DNA of 64,000 nucleotides, taken from NCBI GenBank assembly GCA_963593015.1, contig CAVAYV010000015.1, forward strand, positions 1 through 64,000. The letters run 5' to 3'. The position numbers and the translations under genes are program-made. This DNA comes from UBA4951 sp963593015. GTDB lineage: Bacteria > Bacillota_I > Bacilli_A > RFN20 > CAG-826. This document shows positions 1-8,378 of this stretch, piece by piece (position 1 is the first letter of the stretch; the number at the start of each line of letters is the position of its first letter). The notes below the pieces were generated by a model. The model made no database searches. It was not told the origin of the DNA and worked only from the letters and a program-made list of their open reading frames with translations.

Positions 1-271
1 CGACGACAAGCGCGATGATCGCCGTGGCGCTACAGGCCCCGACGATGATTTTGTTTCTCTTGACGCCCATGAATTCGCCACTCTTCTGCTTGGCGAGCTT
101 GGCCGTTTCCTTGGTTTTCTCCTTAATGGCCTTGGCCTTGCCTTTTATGGCGTCAAGCCTGCCGCCTTTCCCTTCGGGCTGCTCGCTTGCGCTTTCGGCG
201 GACTTCCCCGCAGCCCCTTTTGGGGCTTCGGGCTTATTTTCTTCCATTTCTTTCTTTTTGTTTTCTTCCAT
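1..271 (-). CDS. Lys-rich membrane protein, N-terminal part (cut by window edge)
   Basis: An open frame starts with ATG at 271 and runs off the left edge, so only about 90 residues are visible. An AAGGAG ribosome binding site lies 10 bases upstream. The first ~75 residues are hydrophilic and rich in Lys, Glu and Ala (GKAKAIKEKTKETAKLAKQK), and a hydrophobic stretch (KIIVGACSATAIIALVV) begins a membrane segment at the edge. This suggests a cytoplasmic N-terminus followed by a transmembrane anchor. The family is not recognised. The DNA is visibly richer in G and C than its neighbours. An opposite-strand frame at 15-275 is its shadow. Confidence 0.6.
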   Translation of the reverse strand, partial: MEENKKKEMEENKPEAPKGAAGKSAESASEQPEGKGGRLDAIKGKAKAIKEKTKETAKLAKQKSGEFMGVKRNKIIVGACSATAIIALVV

Positions 272-473
272 ATGAATGAAACTCCTTGACGGTTAGAAAT
301 ATTACCAATTCAGAAAGAATTATTCGACATTCAAAAGAACAGGAAATCAAAATCTTTGTAAAAGGCTGATATTTTTTCTGAATTTAATTTTCCAAATAGA
401 AATTTTTAGACAGTTTTACAAAGTTATATTATTTTTGTTTGCAAAATTTTAATAACAACATGACGATCTTAAT

Positions 474-500
474 GAAAAGGGCGCCTAATCAAGGCGCCAC
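474..500 (-). terminator. Terminator after the glycosyltransferase gene
   Basis: On the minus strand two GGCGCC arms flank a short A/T loop and are followed by a CTTTTC run. It lies just past the stop of the gene at 518-1561. Confidence 0.65.
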
Positions 501-517
501 TTAGAATTTGATGATGA

Positions 518-1561
518 TTATTTGTTTTTCTTATACTTCTCGTAAATCTTTTTGTAATAGTCTTTCCACATCACGTAATTAGATTCTTCGCTATAGGTGT
601 CGGCGATTTGTTTTGACAAAGCTTTTCCGTTTTCGTAGGAATCACTGTTTTTGGCCAAATCATTCAACTGAGAGACAAAACCATCGACATCTTTGGCCTT
701 TAGATAATCTCCTAAAAGAATGTCTTTGTATAAATCCAAATCTCTAACAACATAAGGGAGACCTGAATTGCATGCCTCTAGCAAAGCCATCGGGAACAAT
801 TCATTAAAAGATGGGAGAATGAAAATATCAGAGGCATTATAGATATCATTCATCTTTTCGCGAGGTTGTATTCCTAGGAATTTTAGGTTTGAGCGTTCCT
901 TTTCCATTTCGGTTTTAAGCTCTTTATAGCCATCGGTGATGCCTTTAAATGAGAAACCACCCGCCCAAACAAAATACATATCAGGGCACTTTTCCGCGAT
1001 TTTAATGAAATCCAAAACGCCTTTTCTTGTTTGGACTTGTCCAACGGCAATAACAACCTTCTTATCAGCTGGGAACCCTAATTCTTTCTTTAAAGCGAGT
1101 TTTTCTTCGCTAGATTTTGGATAGAAAGAACCATGACTTACAAAGTTAGGAATATAAGTAATCTTCTTCTCATCGATACCAAAACGGACCAATTCCTTTT
1201 TAAACGACGGATTGACCACGACGATCTCTTTGGCTTTCTTATAAAAAGAAGTCACATACCATTTAAAGACCTTAAAAGCGATTTTCGGTAGTTTAACAGA
1301 ACCATCTAAAGTGTCTGGCAAAAAATGAACAAACACGATGGATGTTTTTCTTTTCTTCAAGGTAAAGAAATAAAAAGACGGATTGACGGAATGAATGTGA
1401 TATAAATCAAACTTGCCAGTCAACTTGTTATAGGCAAGATTGAAGTCATCTTTTCCGTATTTCTCTAAAATACGGGTCTGTTCACGATATACGCTTAGTA
1501 CGCCTTGGGCTTCTGCCATATCGGCATGAGAAAGAATGTCTAAATTAATTTTATTGCTCAT
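518..1561 (-). CDS. Glycosyltransferase, GT-B fold, family 4-like
   Basis: A 347-residue cytosolic or membrane-peripheral glycosyltransferase that would move a sugar from a nucleotide sugar to an unknown acceptor, such as a lipid or surface polymer. The C-terminal half holds the nucleotide-sugar side: the stretch VIAVGQVQTRKGVLDF near residue 170-185, the ASDIFILPSFNE segment, and the E-x7-E motif with Glu254 and Glu262. There is no signal peptide. In GT-B retaining enzymes the E-x7-E pair contacts the donor. The gene stands alone between two terminators. There is no Shine-Dalgarno before the ATG; a TATAAT box ends 6 bases upstream, so the mRNA is probably leaderless. Donor and acceptor cannot be told from sequence. 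Confidence 0.8.
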   Translation of the reverse strand: MSNKINLDILSHADMAEAQGVLSVYREQTRILEKYGKDDFNLAYNKLTGKFDLYHIHSVNPSFYFFTLKKRKTSIVFVHFLPDTLDGSVKLPKIAFKVFKWYVTSFYKKAKEIVVVNPSFKKELVRFGIDEKKITYIPNFVSHGSFYPKSSEEKLALKKELGFPADKKVVIAVGQVQTRKGVLDFIKIAEKCPDMYFVWAGGFSFKGITDGYKELKTEMEKERSNLKFLGIQPREKMNDIYNASDIFILPSFNELFPMALLEACNSGLPYVVRDLDLYKDILLGDYLKAKDVDGFVSQLNDLAKNSDSYENGKALSKQIADTYSEESNYVMWKDYYKKIYEKYKKNK

Positions 1562-1597
1562 AGCTACATTATATTAAAGATTAAGAAATTAATGCAA
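1562..1597 (-). promoter_or_regulatory. Promoter placing the start codon at +1 (leaderless)
   Basis: On the minus strand, TTGCAT (1597-1592), an 18-base spacer and TATAAT (1573-1568) are followed by only 6 bases before the ATG at 1561. Transcription should start at or within a base or so of the A of the start codon. Confidence 0.55.
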
Positions 1598-1626
1598 AGA
1601 AAAAGCCACTCCCTAGAAGAAGTGGC
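1596..1626 (-). terminator. rpmE terminator
   Basis: On the minus strand GCCACT (1626-1621) pairs with AGTGGC (1610-1605), followed by TTTTTCTTT. It overlaps the -35 box of the next gene downstream. Confidence 0.8.
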
Positions 1627-1641
1627 GTTTTGTCATTGAAT

Positions 1642-1869
1642 TTATTTCGCGGCTTTTTTAGCAGCTTCCATAGCGGCAAGTTTCTTATTGAACTTGTCAA
1701 CACGGCCGTCAGCAGCAACGAAGCGTTGTTTGCCAGTGTAGAATGGGTGGCAGTTCGCACAAGTATCAACCTTAATCTCGCTTAAGGTAGATCCTGTTTT
1801 GAAGGTAGAGCCACAGCTAGTGCAAGTGACGGTGCATTCGTGATATTCTGGATGGATATCTTTCTTCAT
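1642..1869 (-). CDS. rpmE: Ribosomal protein bL31 (zinc-binding form)
   Basis: A 75-residue 50S ribosomal subunit protein. The order KKDIHPEYHE, then Cys16-x2-Cys19 and Cys37-x2-Cys40, then HPFYTGKQRF is typical of bL31. The four cysteines mark the zinc-binding C+ type, which in other bacteria is swapped for a Cys-free paralogue under zinc starvation; no paralogue lies in this window. The C-terminus is a Lys/Ala tail. The ATG is preceded by AAAGGAGT. It is a single-gene unit with its own promoter and terminator. Confidence 0.97.
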   Translation of the reverse strand: MKKDIHPEYHECTVTCTSCGSTFKTGSTLSEIKVDTCANCHPFYTGKQRFVAADGRVDKFNKKLAAMEAAKKAAK

Positions 1870-1884
1870 AATTTACTCCTTTCG

Positions 1885-1950
1885 CCGTACGGTCTACGCC
1901 GCACAGAGAGATACGCGTAGTATGATAAGAAAAAACGACTACTTTTGCAA
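1885..1950 (-). promoter_or_regulatory. rpmE promoter and G+C-rich leader
   Basis: On the minus strand TTGCAA (1950-1945), a 17-base spacer and TATCAT (1927-1922) predict a start near 1915 and a ~45-base leader. The leader holds the 8-base palindrome CCGTACGG (1885-1892) inside an unusually G+C-rich stretch just before the ribosome binding site. It could fold as a short r-protein leader; that is inference. Confidence 0.5.
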
Positions 1951-2022
1951 TTTATTTTTAATTGTGATTAATAAATTTGTTTTTCAATCCGAAAACAATT
2001 AGAAGCATCTATTTGAAAAGGG

Positions 2023-2072
2023 AAGTTCTAAAGAGTTCTAAAAGAAATAAAAAGTTCTAAAGAGTTCTAAAA
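2023..2072 (+). repeat. Two pairs of 10-bp tandem repeats upstream of the ATPase gene
   Basis: The unit pair AAGTTCTAAA GAGTTCTAAA occurs at 2023-2042 and again at 2052-2071, giving four GTTCTAA cores at 2025, 2035, 2054 and 2064. A TTGAAA box at 2013 and the 10-base phase put the repeats over the promoter region. They end about 20 bases before the ATG and are likely binding sites for a helix-phased protein, possibly the ATPase's own winged helix. A related pair lies upstream of the broken paralogue at 10158-10177. Confidence 0.6.
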
Positions 2073-2092
2073 TTTTAAAAGAGGAACGAAAC

Positions 2093-3139
2093 ATGCCAAA
2101 CAATCCATTCACAACGACTTTCGGAATCGAGCCAAATGCTCCAATTAAGCGAATCAAAGAAACAGAGAAAATCATTTCAGAGTTTTCAGTAACTCCAATA
2201 ACAAACTATGTGTACGTTATTACCGGGCCAAGAGGGTCTGGTAAAACCGTACTGCTTTCGAACGTTGCCAACAAACTTGCGAAAAGTGATGATTGGATCG
2301 TGGTAGACCCAGGTCCAAAAGACAAAATTCTCGGAAATATTGCATCGGAGATTTATGAAACCACTACCGCAAAAAAGCTTTTCGTTAAAGGAGAATTCAG
2401 TTTCTCTTTCCAAGGATTGACTTTTTCACTGAAGGGGAAAGAGCCTGCAACCACGGCAAATAGTCTTATTAAGAAAATGGTTGGATACATAAACAAGAAA
2501 GGCAAGCGTGTCTTAATAACCATCGATGAGGTCGATAATAGCGAAGAAATAAAGTTTTTCGTACAAGCTTATCAAGCCTTAATCAGACAAGGATATCAAA
2601 TACTCTTACTAATGACGGGTCTTTATGAAAACGTTTCAAAACTTCAAGATGACAGCTCATTAGCTTTTCTTTATAGAGCGCCAAAGATAGCCATTGAACC
2701 TTTGAATATCAACGCGATAGCGGCTTCTTATGAAACCAACCTAAACGTTTCGGAAGAGAAAGCGATAGAGTTTGCCGAATTCACCAACGGATACGCTTAC
2801 GCTTATCAAGTTCTTGGGCACATACTTTATGAAAAGGAAAACAGAGATTTGACCAAAGATGTCTTGGCGGAATTCGATCAATACATGGCTGATTATGTCT
2901 ATGACAAACTTTTTAGTGAATTAAGCCCAAAAGAACAAAAGATAGTATTAAGTTTCAAAACCAATTCCCCTCTTAAGGCAGAAGAGATTTCTCGAAAAAG
3001 CGGAATTGATTCGAAATCCTTGAGCGTCTATAGAGATCGCCTAATCAAAAAAGGAATTTTAGCATCTCCTTCATATGGGTATGTGAGATTCGCCTTCCCA
3101 CGTTTCGCAGAATATTTAAGATGCAAAACCGGCTTTTGA
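2093..3139 (+). CDS. AAA+ ATPase with C-terminal winged helix (archaeal-type, COG1672-like)
   Basis: A 348-residue P-loop ATPase of the large STAND/AAA-like group often labelled 'ATP-binding protein'. Walker A is GPRGSGKT at residues 45-52. Walker B is VLITIDEVD near 140-148 with Asp145-Glu146. A polar strand LLLMTGLYEN (about 188-200) fits sensor 1. Residues ~290-348 form a winged helix (AEEISRKSGIDSKSLSVYRD) ending in an aromatic-rich wing. There is no signal peptide or membrane segment. GAGGAA precedes the ATG. No cognate nuclease or effector is adjacent apart from a DUF4143 fragment 350 bases downstream. The family is common in archaea and gut bacteria and its role is poorly known. A frameshifted paralogue (9094-10131) and a C-terminal remnant (7709-7942) lie nearby. 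Confidence 0.75.
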   Translation: MPNNPFTTTFGIEPNAPIKRIKETEKIISEFSVTPITNYVYVITGPRGSGKTVLLSNVANKLAKSDDWIVVDPGPKDKILGNIASEIYETTTAKKLFVKGEFSFSFQGLTFSLKGKEPATTANSLIKKMVGYINKKGKRVLITIDEVDNSEEIKFFVQAYQALIRQGYQILLLMTGLYENVSKLQDDSSLAFLYRAPKIAIEPLNINAIAASYETNLNVSEEKAIEFAEFTNGYAYAYQVLGHILYEKENRDLTKDVLAEFDQYMADYVYDKLFSELSPKEQKIVLSFKTNSPLKAEEISRKSGIDSKSLSVYRDRLIKKGILASPSYGYVRFAFPRFAEYLRCKTGF

Positions 3140-3441
3140 ACAAATTAGTCAAATGTTCTGATATTGCTTTCATGCGTTAAGTTATCGGCAATATTGTGTA
3201 CACGCGTAAGGTATCCCTATACTGTATTTGGTTCAACCAGGCTTGGGACTCCATAAAAAGCAAACGACTAACGTTCAAGGTTTTTACGCTTTGGCTGTTT
3301 CGCACGTTTTTACACACTAGATTGCTTATTTAGTCTATGTTTGGCGATCGTTTATGTGCGTTTACACGTTTTTTGTATTAATAATCGAATTGGTTATTCA
3401 AAAAAGTTTTAAACCTTGAGAAAATTGCAGTTTGAATATGC
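3140..3441. other. Intergenic stretch without a recognisable gene
   Basis: About 300 bases between the ATPase stop and a direct repeat. No frame of useful length, no terminator with a clear U-run and no tRNA was seen. Several loose copies of a CGTTTTTAC-like word occur around 3265-3375 but they are not regular enough to call. Confidence 0.4.
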
Positions 3442-3492
3442 TACGTTTTTATTCCTTTTCTTACTATTCACACTTACGTTTTTATTCCTTTT
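3442..3492 (+). repeat. 18-bp direct repeat, 33-bp period
   Basis: TACGTTTTTATTCCTTTT occurs at 3442-3459 and again at 3475-3492. The second copy ends at the base where homology to the DUF4143 ATPase family begins, so the repeat may mark a deletion or recombination junction. Confidence 0.7.
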
Positions 3493-3677
3493 TGTTAATT
3501 GAAAAAGATGGGGAAATACGCCCGATTGAAGTTAAAGCCGGCAACACTACAACAACTTCGCTGAATAATTTTATCAAAGACTTCAGTCCTAAAATCGCTT
3601 ATAAATTTGCAAATTCAAACATAGGAATGGGTGAAGGAAAACAGAGGTTGCCGCATTACATGGTTATGTTCATCTAA
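3492..3677 (+). pseudogene. C-terminal fragment of a DUF4143-type ATPase (COG1373)
   Basis: The last ~61 codons of a gene whose body is gone. The reading LLIEKDGEIRPIEVKAG followed by SLNNFIKDFSPKIAYKFANSNIGMGEG matches the end of ATPases with a C-terminal DUF4143 domain, where the IEVK motif is the E-x-K of a PD-(D/E)xK-like fold. An in-frame extension to 3432 only encodes the direct repeat (LRFYSF twice) and has no ribosome binding site. It is probably not expressed as a functional protein. Confidence 0.65.
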
Positions 3678-3706
3678 CCAACTAATCATTAAAACATGAA
3701 TAACGG

Positions 3707-4150
3707 CTACTTCTTTTCGATTTCCATCGGTTCATGCTGATTTTTAACTAAAAGATATATTGCGTATCCTAATTCAATAACGCCAAGGATAAGTATCAAT
3801 AAACCGCTCAAAACCAAGGCGTTACACTCTTTTCTTCCTGCTAAAACAAGAAGCAAAATCCCTAAAGTCATTTCAAGCAAGGCGAATATCAAATTGAAGC
3901 AGCCATAGATAAAGCCTTCTTTTTTATCATCCGGCTTTGAAAGTGCTTTTGTTTGAAGAGTCACGATAACCGCTAAAAGCAAAAAGGCGAAAAGACAAGG
4001 TAGCACAAATCCACGCCCAAACGTGTCATTGGTGATTTTATCAAAAGAGTTATTCAAAAAGAAAAAACCCATATTAGACGCAAAATACATAAATAAGGAT
4101 GACGAAACGTAAAAGACGATGTACCAAAGAAGTTTCTTTAAGATTGCCAT
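3707..4150 (-). CDS. Four-helix integral membrane protein, unknown function
   Basis: 147 residues with four hydrophobic segments at roughly 7-30, 47-66, 83-105 and 112-135, and a charged C-terminus. A Lys/Asp-rich loop (KALSKPDDKKEG) lies between segments 2 and 3, suggesting a cytoplasmic hairpin. No catalytic motif is seen and the family is not recognised. The start has GAGGAA upstream and lies 3 bases past the stop of the hydrolase gene at 4154-4756, so the two are almost certainly one transcript. Confidence 0.7.
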   Translation of the reverse strand: MAILKKLLWYIVFYVSSSLFMYFASNMGFFFLNNSFDKITNDTFGRGFVLPCLFAFLLLAVIVTLQTKALSKPDDKKEGFIYGCFNLIFALLEMTLGILLLVLAGRKECNALVLSGLLILILGVIELGYAIYLLVKNQHEPMEIEKK

Positions 4151-4153
4151 GGT

Positions 4154-4756
4154 TTATTCCTCGTGAGTCAAAGTGATCAAATCATTGGGCCTCACTAGCA
4201 TCGCAACGGGTGAGGTGACTTTCATATCTTGTTTAATATCGAAATCCAATCCCGGATGCATATGAATCGGAATCAAATGTTTGGCCTTCATATTAACGGA
4301 AGCTTTGGAGGCATCCTCTGGACTCATTGTATAAAAGCCATCAATCGGTAACAACGCATAATCGATGTTTTCATTAACTAAATCATCCATTTCCTTAATG
4401 TAGTCTGTATCCCCGGCGTGATAGATTTTTACTCCATTAACCGTGAGTAAATATCCAACGCATTCCTCTTTTTTGTGATGGGAATTATAGGCGGGTACTG
4501 CTTGGATTTTGATTCCATAATACTCAAAATCCCTGTAAACCCCATCTATCAATGCGTCTTTCGCCCTAATAACGATGGTTCTCGGAGTCATATTGATTAA
4601 ATGAATCGCATTATGGTCATAATGCTCGTGAGTAATAAGCACCAAATCAGCAGGCGTTTTATACCCTTCTCCAGCATACGGATCGATGAAGATGTTTTTC
4701 CCTTCATCCGTAGTAATTCTCACTGAAGCATGTCCTTGATAAAATAATTTTGGCAT
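4154..4756 (-). CDS. UlaG-like metallo-beta-lactamase-fold hydrolase
   Basis: 200 residues of a metal-dependent hydrolase fold. The metal-binding motif is THEHYDHN with His43, His45, Asp47 and His48; further candidate ligands are the His in YHAGDTDY near residue 115 and the His in IPIHMHPG near the C-terminus. No signal peptide is present, so it is cytosolic. The family includes UlaG (L-ascorbate-6-phosphate lactonase) and many uncharacterised hydrolases, so the substrate is unknown; no ascorbate genes are nearby. AGGAG precedes the ATG. A TGC-TATATT extended -10 lies just upstream. It is co-transcribed with the membrane protein gene that follows. Confidence 0.82.
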   Translation of the reverse strand: MPKLFYQGHASVRITTDEGKNIFIDPYAGEGYKTPADLVLITHEHYDHNAIHLINMTPRTIVIRAKDALIDGVYRDFEYYGIKIQAVPAYNSHHKKEECVGYLLTVNGVKIYHAGDTDYIKEMDDLVNENIDYALLPIDGFYTMSPEDASKASVNMKAKHLIPIHMHPGLDFDIKQDMKVTSPVAMLVRPNDLITLTHEE

Positions 4757-4911
4757 ATCTTTAGCTCCTAGAATAAATATAGCATATTTTGAAAAAGCTT
4801 TTGATTTTCAGAAATCTAAAACAAAAGAAACGTAAAGTTATGCGATAAAAAGTGAAATAGTCTCTTTTAAGTGCTAGTATCGCATTTGCTTAAAAACAAG
4901 GAGGTATTTCA

Positions 4912-6318
4912 ATGATTTCAAAAGCATTGGCCTTAAAAGTGCTAAATGAATGTTTAGCAACCGGAGGCGATTACGCTGAAATCTATCTCGAAAGAACAAC
5001 TTCATCTGATGTTTCTTTAGAGAATGGAAAGGTAGAGAGCACAAATAAGAACCTAAGCTTTGGCGCTGGCATCCGCATTTTGAATGACGTTAGAAGCGTC
5101 TATGGATACACTAGTGACTTATCCGCCAAAAGTTTAATGGCTTTGGCCCATAGCTTAGCCGCATCATATTCAGGCGAACGTAAAATCACAGTAGAATCCA
5201 TCGCAAAACAAAGAGTCAAGGTGATTAACAAAATCACAGACCATTTGAAGGATGTTCCAACAAGTGAAAAAGTAGCTTATTTGAAAGAATGCTACAAAGC
5301 CACCAGCAAAGTGGATCCTCGTTTGGTTCGTATCCAAAACAGGTTCATGGATTCCTATCGCGAATTTGAAATCTTCAGCGCTGAAGAAAGCGTTGGAAAA
5401 CAATTCAACAACATCGAAGAAAGAGGTAGGATGTGCGTCTATGCTTTAGCGATGGATAATGGCATCATCGAGACATATTTCGCTGGCCCAGGCAAATGTA
5501 TTGGATGGAGTTGGTTTAAAAACGAGCTCGACTATAAAGGCGTTTGCGAAAACGCTGGCAAGAAAGCCATTATGTTGCTTAATGCCAAAGAATGCCCATC
5601 TGGCCGTTTCCCTGTCGTTATCGGCAATGGTTGGGGAGGCGTTGTCTTCCATGAAGCATGCGGCCATAGCTTAGAAGCTGCTGCCACCGCGAAACACTTA
5701 AGCGTTTTTTCTGATTCTATCGGTCAGCAGATCGCTTCTCCTTTAGTGTCCGCCTATGACGATGGCACGATGCCAAACGAATGGGGGTCGAATAATATCG
5801 ATTCCGAGGGTCACATCACCCAAAAGAATGAATTAATCAAAGACGGCATCTGCGTTGGCTTCATGATTGACAAATTAAACGGCAGAAGGCTGCATATGGA
5901 AGCCAATGGCACCAGCCGCAGACAATCATATCGTTATGAGCCAGTCTCACGCATGTCTAACACTTATATCGCCGCTGGCAAAGATAAGCCAGAAGACATC
6001 ATCAAAGACACCAAATTAGGCATCTATGTCACTAATTTCGGTGGCGGTTCGGTTGAACCAACCACTGGCGAATTCAACTTCTCTGCCTCTGAAGCTTATA
6101 TCATCCGCGATGGCAAGGTCTGCGAGCCAATCAAGGGGTGCACATTAATCGGAAGCGGCAAAGAAGTGCTGATGAATATTGATCGCGTCGGTAACGACAT
6201 CGATCTTGGCCAAGGAAACTGCGGCGCTTCTTCTGGCATGGTGCCAGTCAATGTTGGGCAGCCAACAATTCGTATTTCCGAAATTACCGTCGGAGGAAGA
6301 GGAGGCAAACTTGAATGA
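4912..6318 (+). CDS. tldD: Metalloprotease TldD
   Basis: A 468-residue cytosolic zinc protease subunit. The HExxxH-type motif is HEACGH at residues 247-252. In characterised systems TldD forms a heterodimer with TldE and cleaves unfolded short peptides; in E. coli it matures microcin B17 and degrades the CcdA antitoxin. The N-terminal DVSLENGKVES and C-terminal ISEITVGGRGGKL segments are typical. The start follows AAGGAGG by about 7 bases, with an extended -10 (TGC-TAGTAT) at 4872-4880. It overlaps the next gene by ATGA. No peptide toxin or RiPP precursor was seen beside it. Confidence 0.93.
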   Translation: MISKALALKVLNECLATGGDYAEIYLERTTSSDVSLENGKVESTNKNLSFGAGIRILNDVRSVYGYTSDLSAKSLMALAHSLAASYSGERKITVESIAKQRVKVINKITDHLKDVPTSEKVAYLKECYKATSKVDPRLVRIQNRFMDSYREFEIFSAEESVGKQFNNIEERGRMCVYALAMDNGIIETYFAGPGKCIGWSWFKNELDYKGVCENAGKKAIMLLNAKECPSGRFPVVIGNGWGGVVFHEACGHSLEAAATAKHLSVFSDSIGQQIASPLVSAYDDGTMPNEWGSNNIDSEGHITQKNELIKDGICVGFMIDKLNGRRLHMEANGTSRRQSYRYEPVSRMSNTYIAAGKDKPEDIIKDTKLGIYVTNFGGGSVEPTTGEFNFSASEAYIIRDGKVCEPIKGCTLIGSGKEVLMNIDRVGNDIDLGQGNCGASSGMVPVNVGQPTIRISEITVGGRGGKLE

Positions 6319-7637
6319 ACTTCAATAAATTCTTTGAACTTGCTAAGGAAAAAGGCCTAGAAAGCGCCCAACTTCAAGTTTCAAAATCAAAATCAACTTC
6401 CGTGACTTTGTATCATCACGAAATCGACAATTATTCCATCAATAGCGCTCAAAGCATCAAAGCATGCGGCGTTTACAAAGGCAAATTCGGCAGCTGCAAA
6501 AGCGAAGAATTCGGAAATAAAACTTTTGAATTCTTAATAGACGGGATTATCGAATCGGCCCTATTGAATGAAAAAGAAGGCAATGCCGAATTGTTCGAAG
6601 GATCTGATAAATATCATAAAAAGAATATTTTCAATCCTTCTTTAAATGAAAAGCCAATTGAAGATAAGATCGCCCTTATCAAAGATGTGGAAAACGCCTT
6701 ATTCGATGCTGATTCAAGGATCAGCGATGTCTCTGACATGACTTATAGCGAATCTGAATCAAGCTCAGAATTCTATAACTCCTACGGGTTAAAGCTTAAG
6801 CAAAAATCCAACCATTTCTTCATATATGGCGGAGTTGTCGCAAAGGCAAATGATGAGGTTAAAACCGGCTTTAACATTTTCTTTGGCGATGATTTAAAGA
6901 AATTCGACAAAGATGCATTCGTCAAAGAGGCCGTAGACAAAGCCTTAGCTAAATTCGGCGGAACTCAATGCGACAGCGGAAAATACCCAACCGTCTTAGC
7001 TCACGATATCTTTGGCGATTTGATAAACTATTTCTTAAGCAGTGCTTCCGCTGATGAAGTCCAACGTCAAAGCTCCTTCTTGATTGGCAAATTGAATACG
7101 AAGGTAGCCTCTAGCAAACTTACTATCTTAGAAAAGCCATTAGAGAAGAACATCTTCTTCACCTACTTCGATGATGAAGGCGTGGCTACTTCAAACAAAG
7201 AAATCGTCAAAAACGGCGTCTTAAAACAGTATTTCTACAATAGGGAAACCGCGAAGAAAGATGGCGTTGCTTCTACTGGCAATGGACAATGGGCAGGTGG
7301 CAAAATCGGAATCGGATATGGAAATATCTTCGTTAAAGGTTCAAAGAAATCTTTTGATGAGATGATTGCTCCAATCAAAAAAGGCGTTTATATCACCGAG
7401 ATTGCTGGCTTAGGCACTGGCATGAATGCCCAAAGCGGCGACTTCTCTTGCCAAGCCGAAGGTTATATGATCGAAAATGGCAAAGTCACAACCCCATTGA
7501 ACCTAATCACAATCTCAGGCAACTTATTAAAGATGCTTAGCGATATCAAAGACTTAGACAATTCAGTCAAGATGCATTTGAGTTCAATCGCTTGCAGCGA
7601 TGTCTTGATTAAAAAACTCTCCATCGGAGGAAAATAA
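6315..7637 (+). CDS. tldE: TldE/PmbA, partner subunit of TldD
   Basis: A 440-residue homologue of TldD that lacks the HExxxH metal motif; the corresponding region reads PTVLAHDIFGDL. It keeps the family frame, including GIGYGNIFVKGS and the C-terminal SDVLIKKLSIGGK. In the TldD/E complex this subunit supports substrate binding and gating. The start overlaps the tldD stop by 4 bases, indicating translational coupling. A strong terminator follows. Confidence 0.92.
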   Translation: MNFNKFFELAKEKGLESAQLQVSKSKSTSVTLYHHEIDNYSINSAQSIKACGVYKGKFGSCKSEEFGNKTFEFLIDGIIESALLNEKEGNAELFEGSDKYHKKNIFNPSLNEKPIEDKIALIKDVENALFDADSRISDVSDMTYSESESSSEFYNSYGLKLKQKSNHFFIYGGVVAKANDEVKTGFNIFFGDDLKKFDKDAFVKEAVDKALAKFGGTQCDSGKYPTVLAHDIFGDLINYFLSSASADEVQRQSSFLIGKLNTKVASSKLTILEKPLEKNIFFTYFDDEGVATSNKEIVKNGVLKQYFYNRETAKKDGVASTGNGQWAGGKIGIGYGNIFVKGSKKSFDEMIAPIKKGVYITEIAGLGTGMNAQSGDFSCQAEGYMIENGKVTTPLNLITISGNLLKMLSDIKDLDNSVKMHLSSIACSDVLIKKLSIGGK

Positions 7638-7651
7638 CATTTAAAAGAATT

Positions 7652-7675
7652 GGCGCTTCGGCGCCTTTTCTTTTT
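7652..7675 (+). terminator. tldDE terminator with UUCG loop
   Basis: GGCGC (7652-7656), TTCG tetraloop, GCGCC (7661-7665), then TTTTCTTTTT. Confidence 0.92.
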
Positions 7676-7708
7676 AAAATCCCGGTAAAAGCTTACAAAT
7701 AATAAAAA

Positions 7709-7942
7709 TTAGTCATCGGATTCAAATTCTTCAGCTATGTCCATAAACTCTTTAAAACAGGCGAAGCAAATTCCGTTTCCCCTCTTCTTGAAATAATGAT
7801 CCTTTTTCGGTCAGATGTTTTTTATAAGTTTGAAGATTGCCATTTATCACATTTAGAAGATTGCAAAGCTCTGCCTGTTCGTTTTCGTTAGTCCTATTAG
7901 AATTTCTTTTTTTCTTTGACGCTTAATCTTTTCAAGCTCAAA
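7709..7942 (-). pseudogene. C-terminal winged-helix remnant of an AAA+ ATPase
   Basis: On the minus strand, pieces in different frames line up with the end of the intact ATPase at 2093-3139: LSVKEKKKF, then NEQAELCNLLNVINGNLQTY continuing KKHLTEKGSLFQEE, then GNGICFACFKEFMDIAEEFE ending at TAA (7711-7709). At least two frameshifts separate the pieces, and the ATPase core is missing. It is a third, badly eroded member of the family in this window. Confidence 0.55.
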
Positions 7943-7984
7943 GGATGTGGATTCTTAGCTAAATTAAAATCATAATCGCCTAAC

Positions 7985-8232
7985 AGCTTTGAAGAATTTC
8001 TATGGTCTTTGGGATACAAAGAAGATCAATTAAAAACATTAGAAAATTGTTTTAATCAAAGAAAAGCGGATTAAAAATAGATTTCGTAATTTCATATGAT
8101 GGTTATCTGACTTTAGTTGAAACAAAATCTAAAAACGGCAGCGCGAAATCAAACAAAACAGTGATGAAACACCAGGAACACTATCTCAAAACAAAACTCA
8201 TTAAAATTGGAGATTATAATATAGGGCAGTAA
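7985..8232 (+). pseudogene. Remnant of a DUF4143-type ATPase
   Basis: Frame 1 (7985-8074) reads SFEEFLWSLGYKEDQLKTLE, the start of the post-ATPase region in this family, and stops at TAA. Frame 2 (8071-8232) reads LKIDFVISYDGYLTLVETKS then KNGSAKSNKTV and ends GDYNIGQ, matching the PD-(D/E)xK-like end with VETK in place of IEVK. The N-terminal P-loop part and the middle are deleted. Confidence 0.6.
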
Positions 8233-8327
8233 GAAGACATTCTCACTATCCCCGATTTTCTTGTCTTTATGTTAAGGAAAAGAATCATGTTTTTTAATCA
8301 TTCAGTTTTAATAGCTTCTTATAGTTT

Positions 8328-8372
8328 GTTACATTTTATGTTACCTTTTTACCTTGCTTGTTTTAACATAAT
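8328..8372 (+). promoter_or_regulatory. Repeat and -10 box before the AbiEi-like gene
   Basis: GTTAC recurs at 8328 and 8340 with a 12-base period, and a TTTACC lies at 8348-8353. CATAAT at 8367-8372 ends 6 bases before the ATG, so the transcript would be leaderless; no ribosome binding site is present. AbiEi-type proteins repress their own operons by binding repeats near the promoter, which these could be. Confidence 0.4.
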
Positions 8373-8378
8373 AGCATC

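Noticed and set aside
15..275. Plus-strand ORF at the left edge, hydrophobic and Ser/Pro-rich
   Set aside because: It is the antisense shadow of the minus-strand frame that has an ATG and AAGGAG at 271.
2023..2072. Possible CRISPR-like array or plasmid iterons
   Set aside because: Units are only 10 bp, four in number, with no spacers, no cas genes and no Rep gene; a regulatory site is simpler.
3140..3441. Possible tRNA or attachment site near the accessory zone
   Set aside because: No cloverleaf, CCA end or T-loop motif was found, and no integrase lies nearby.
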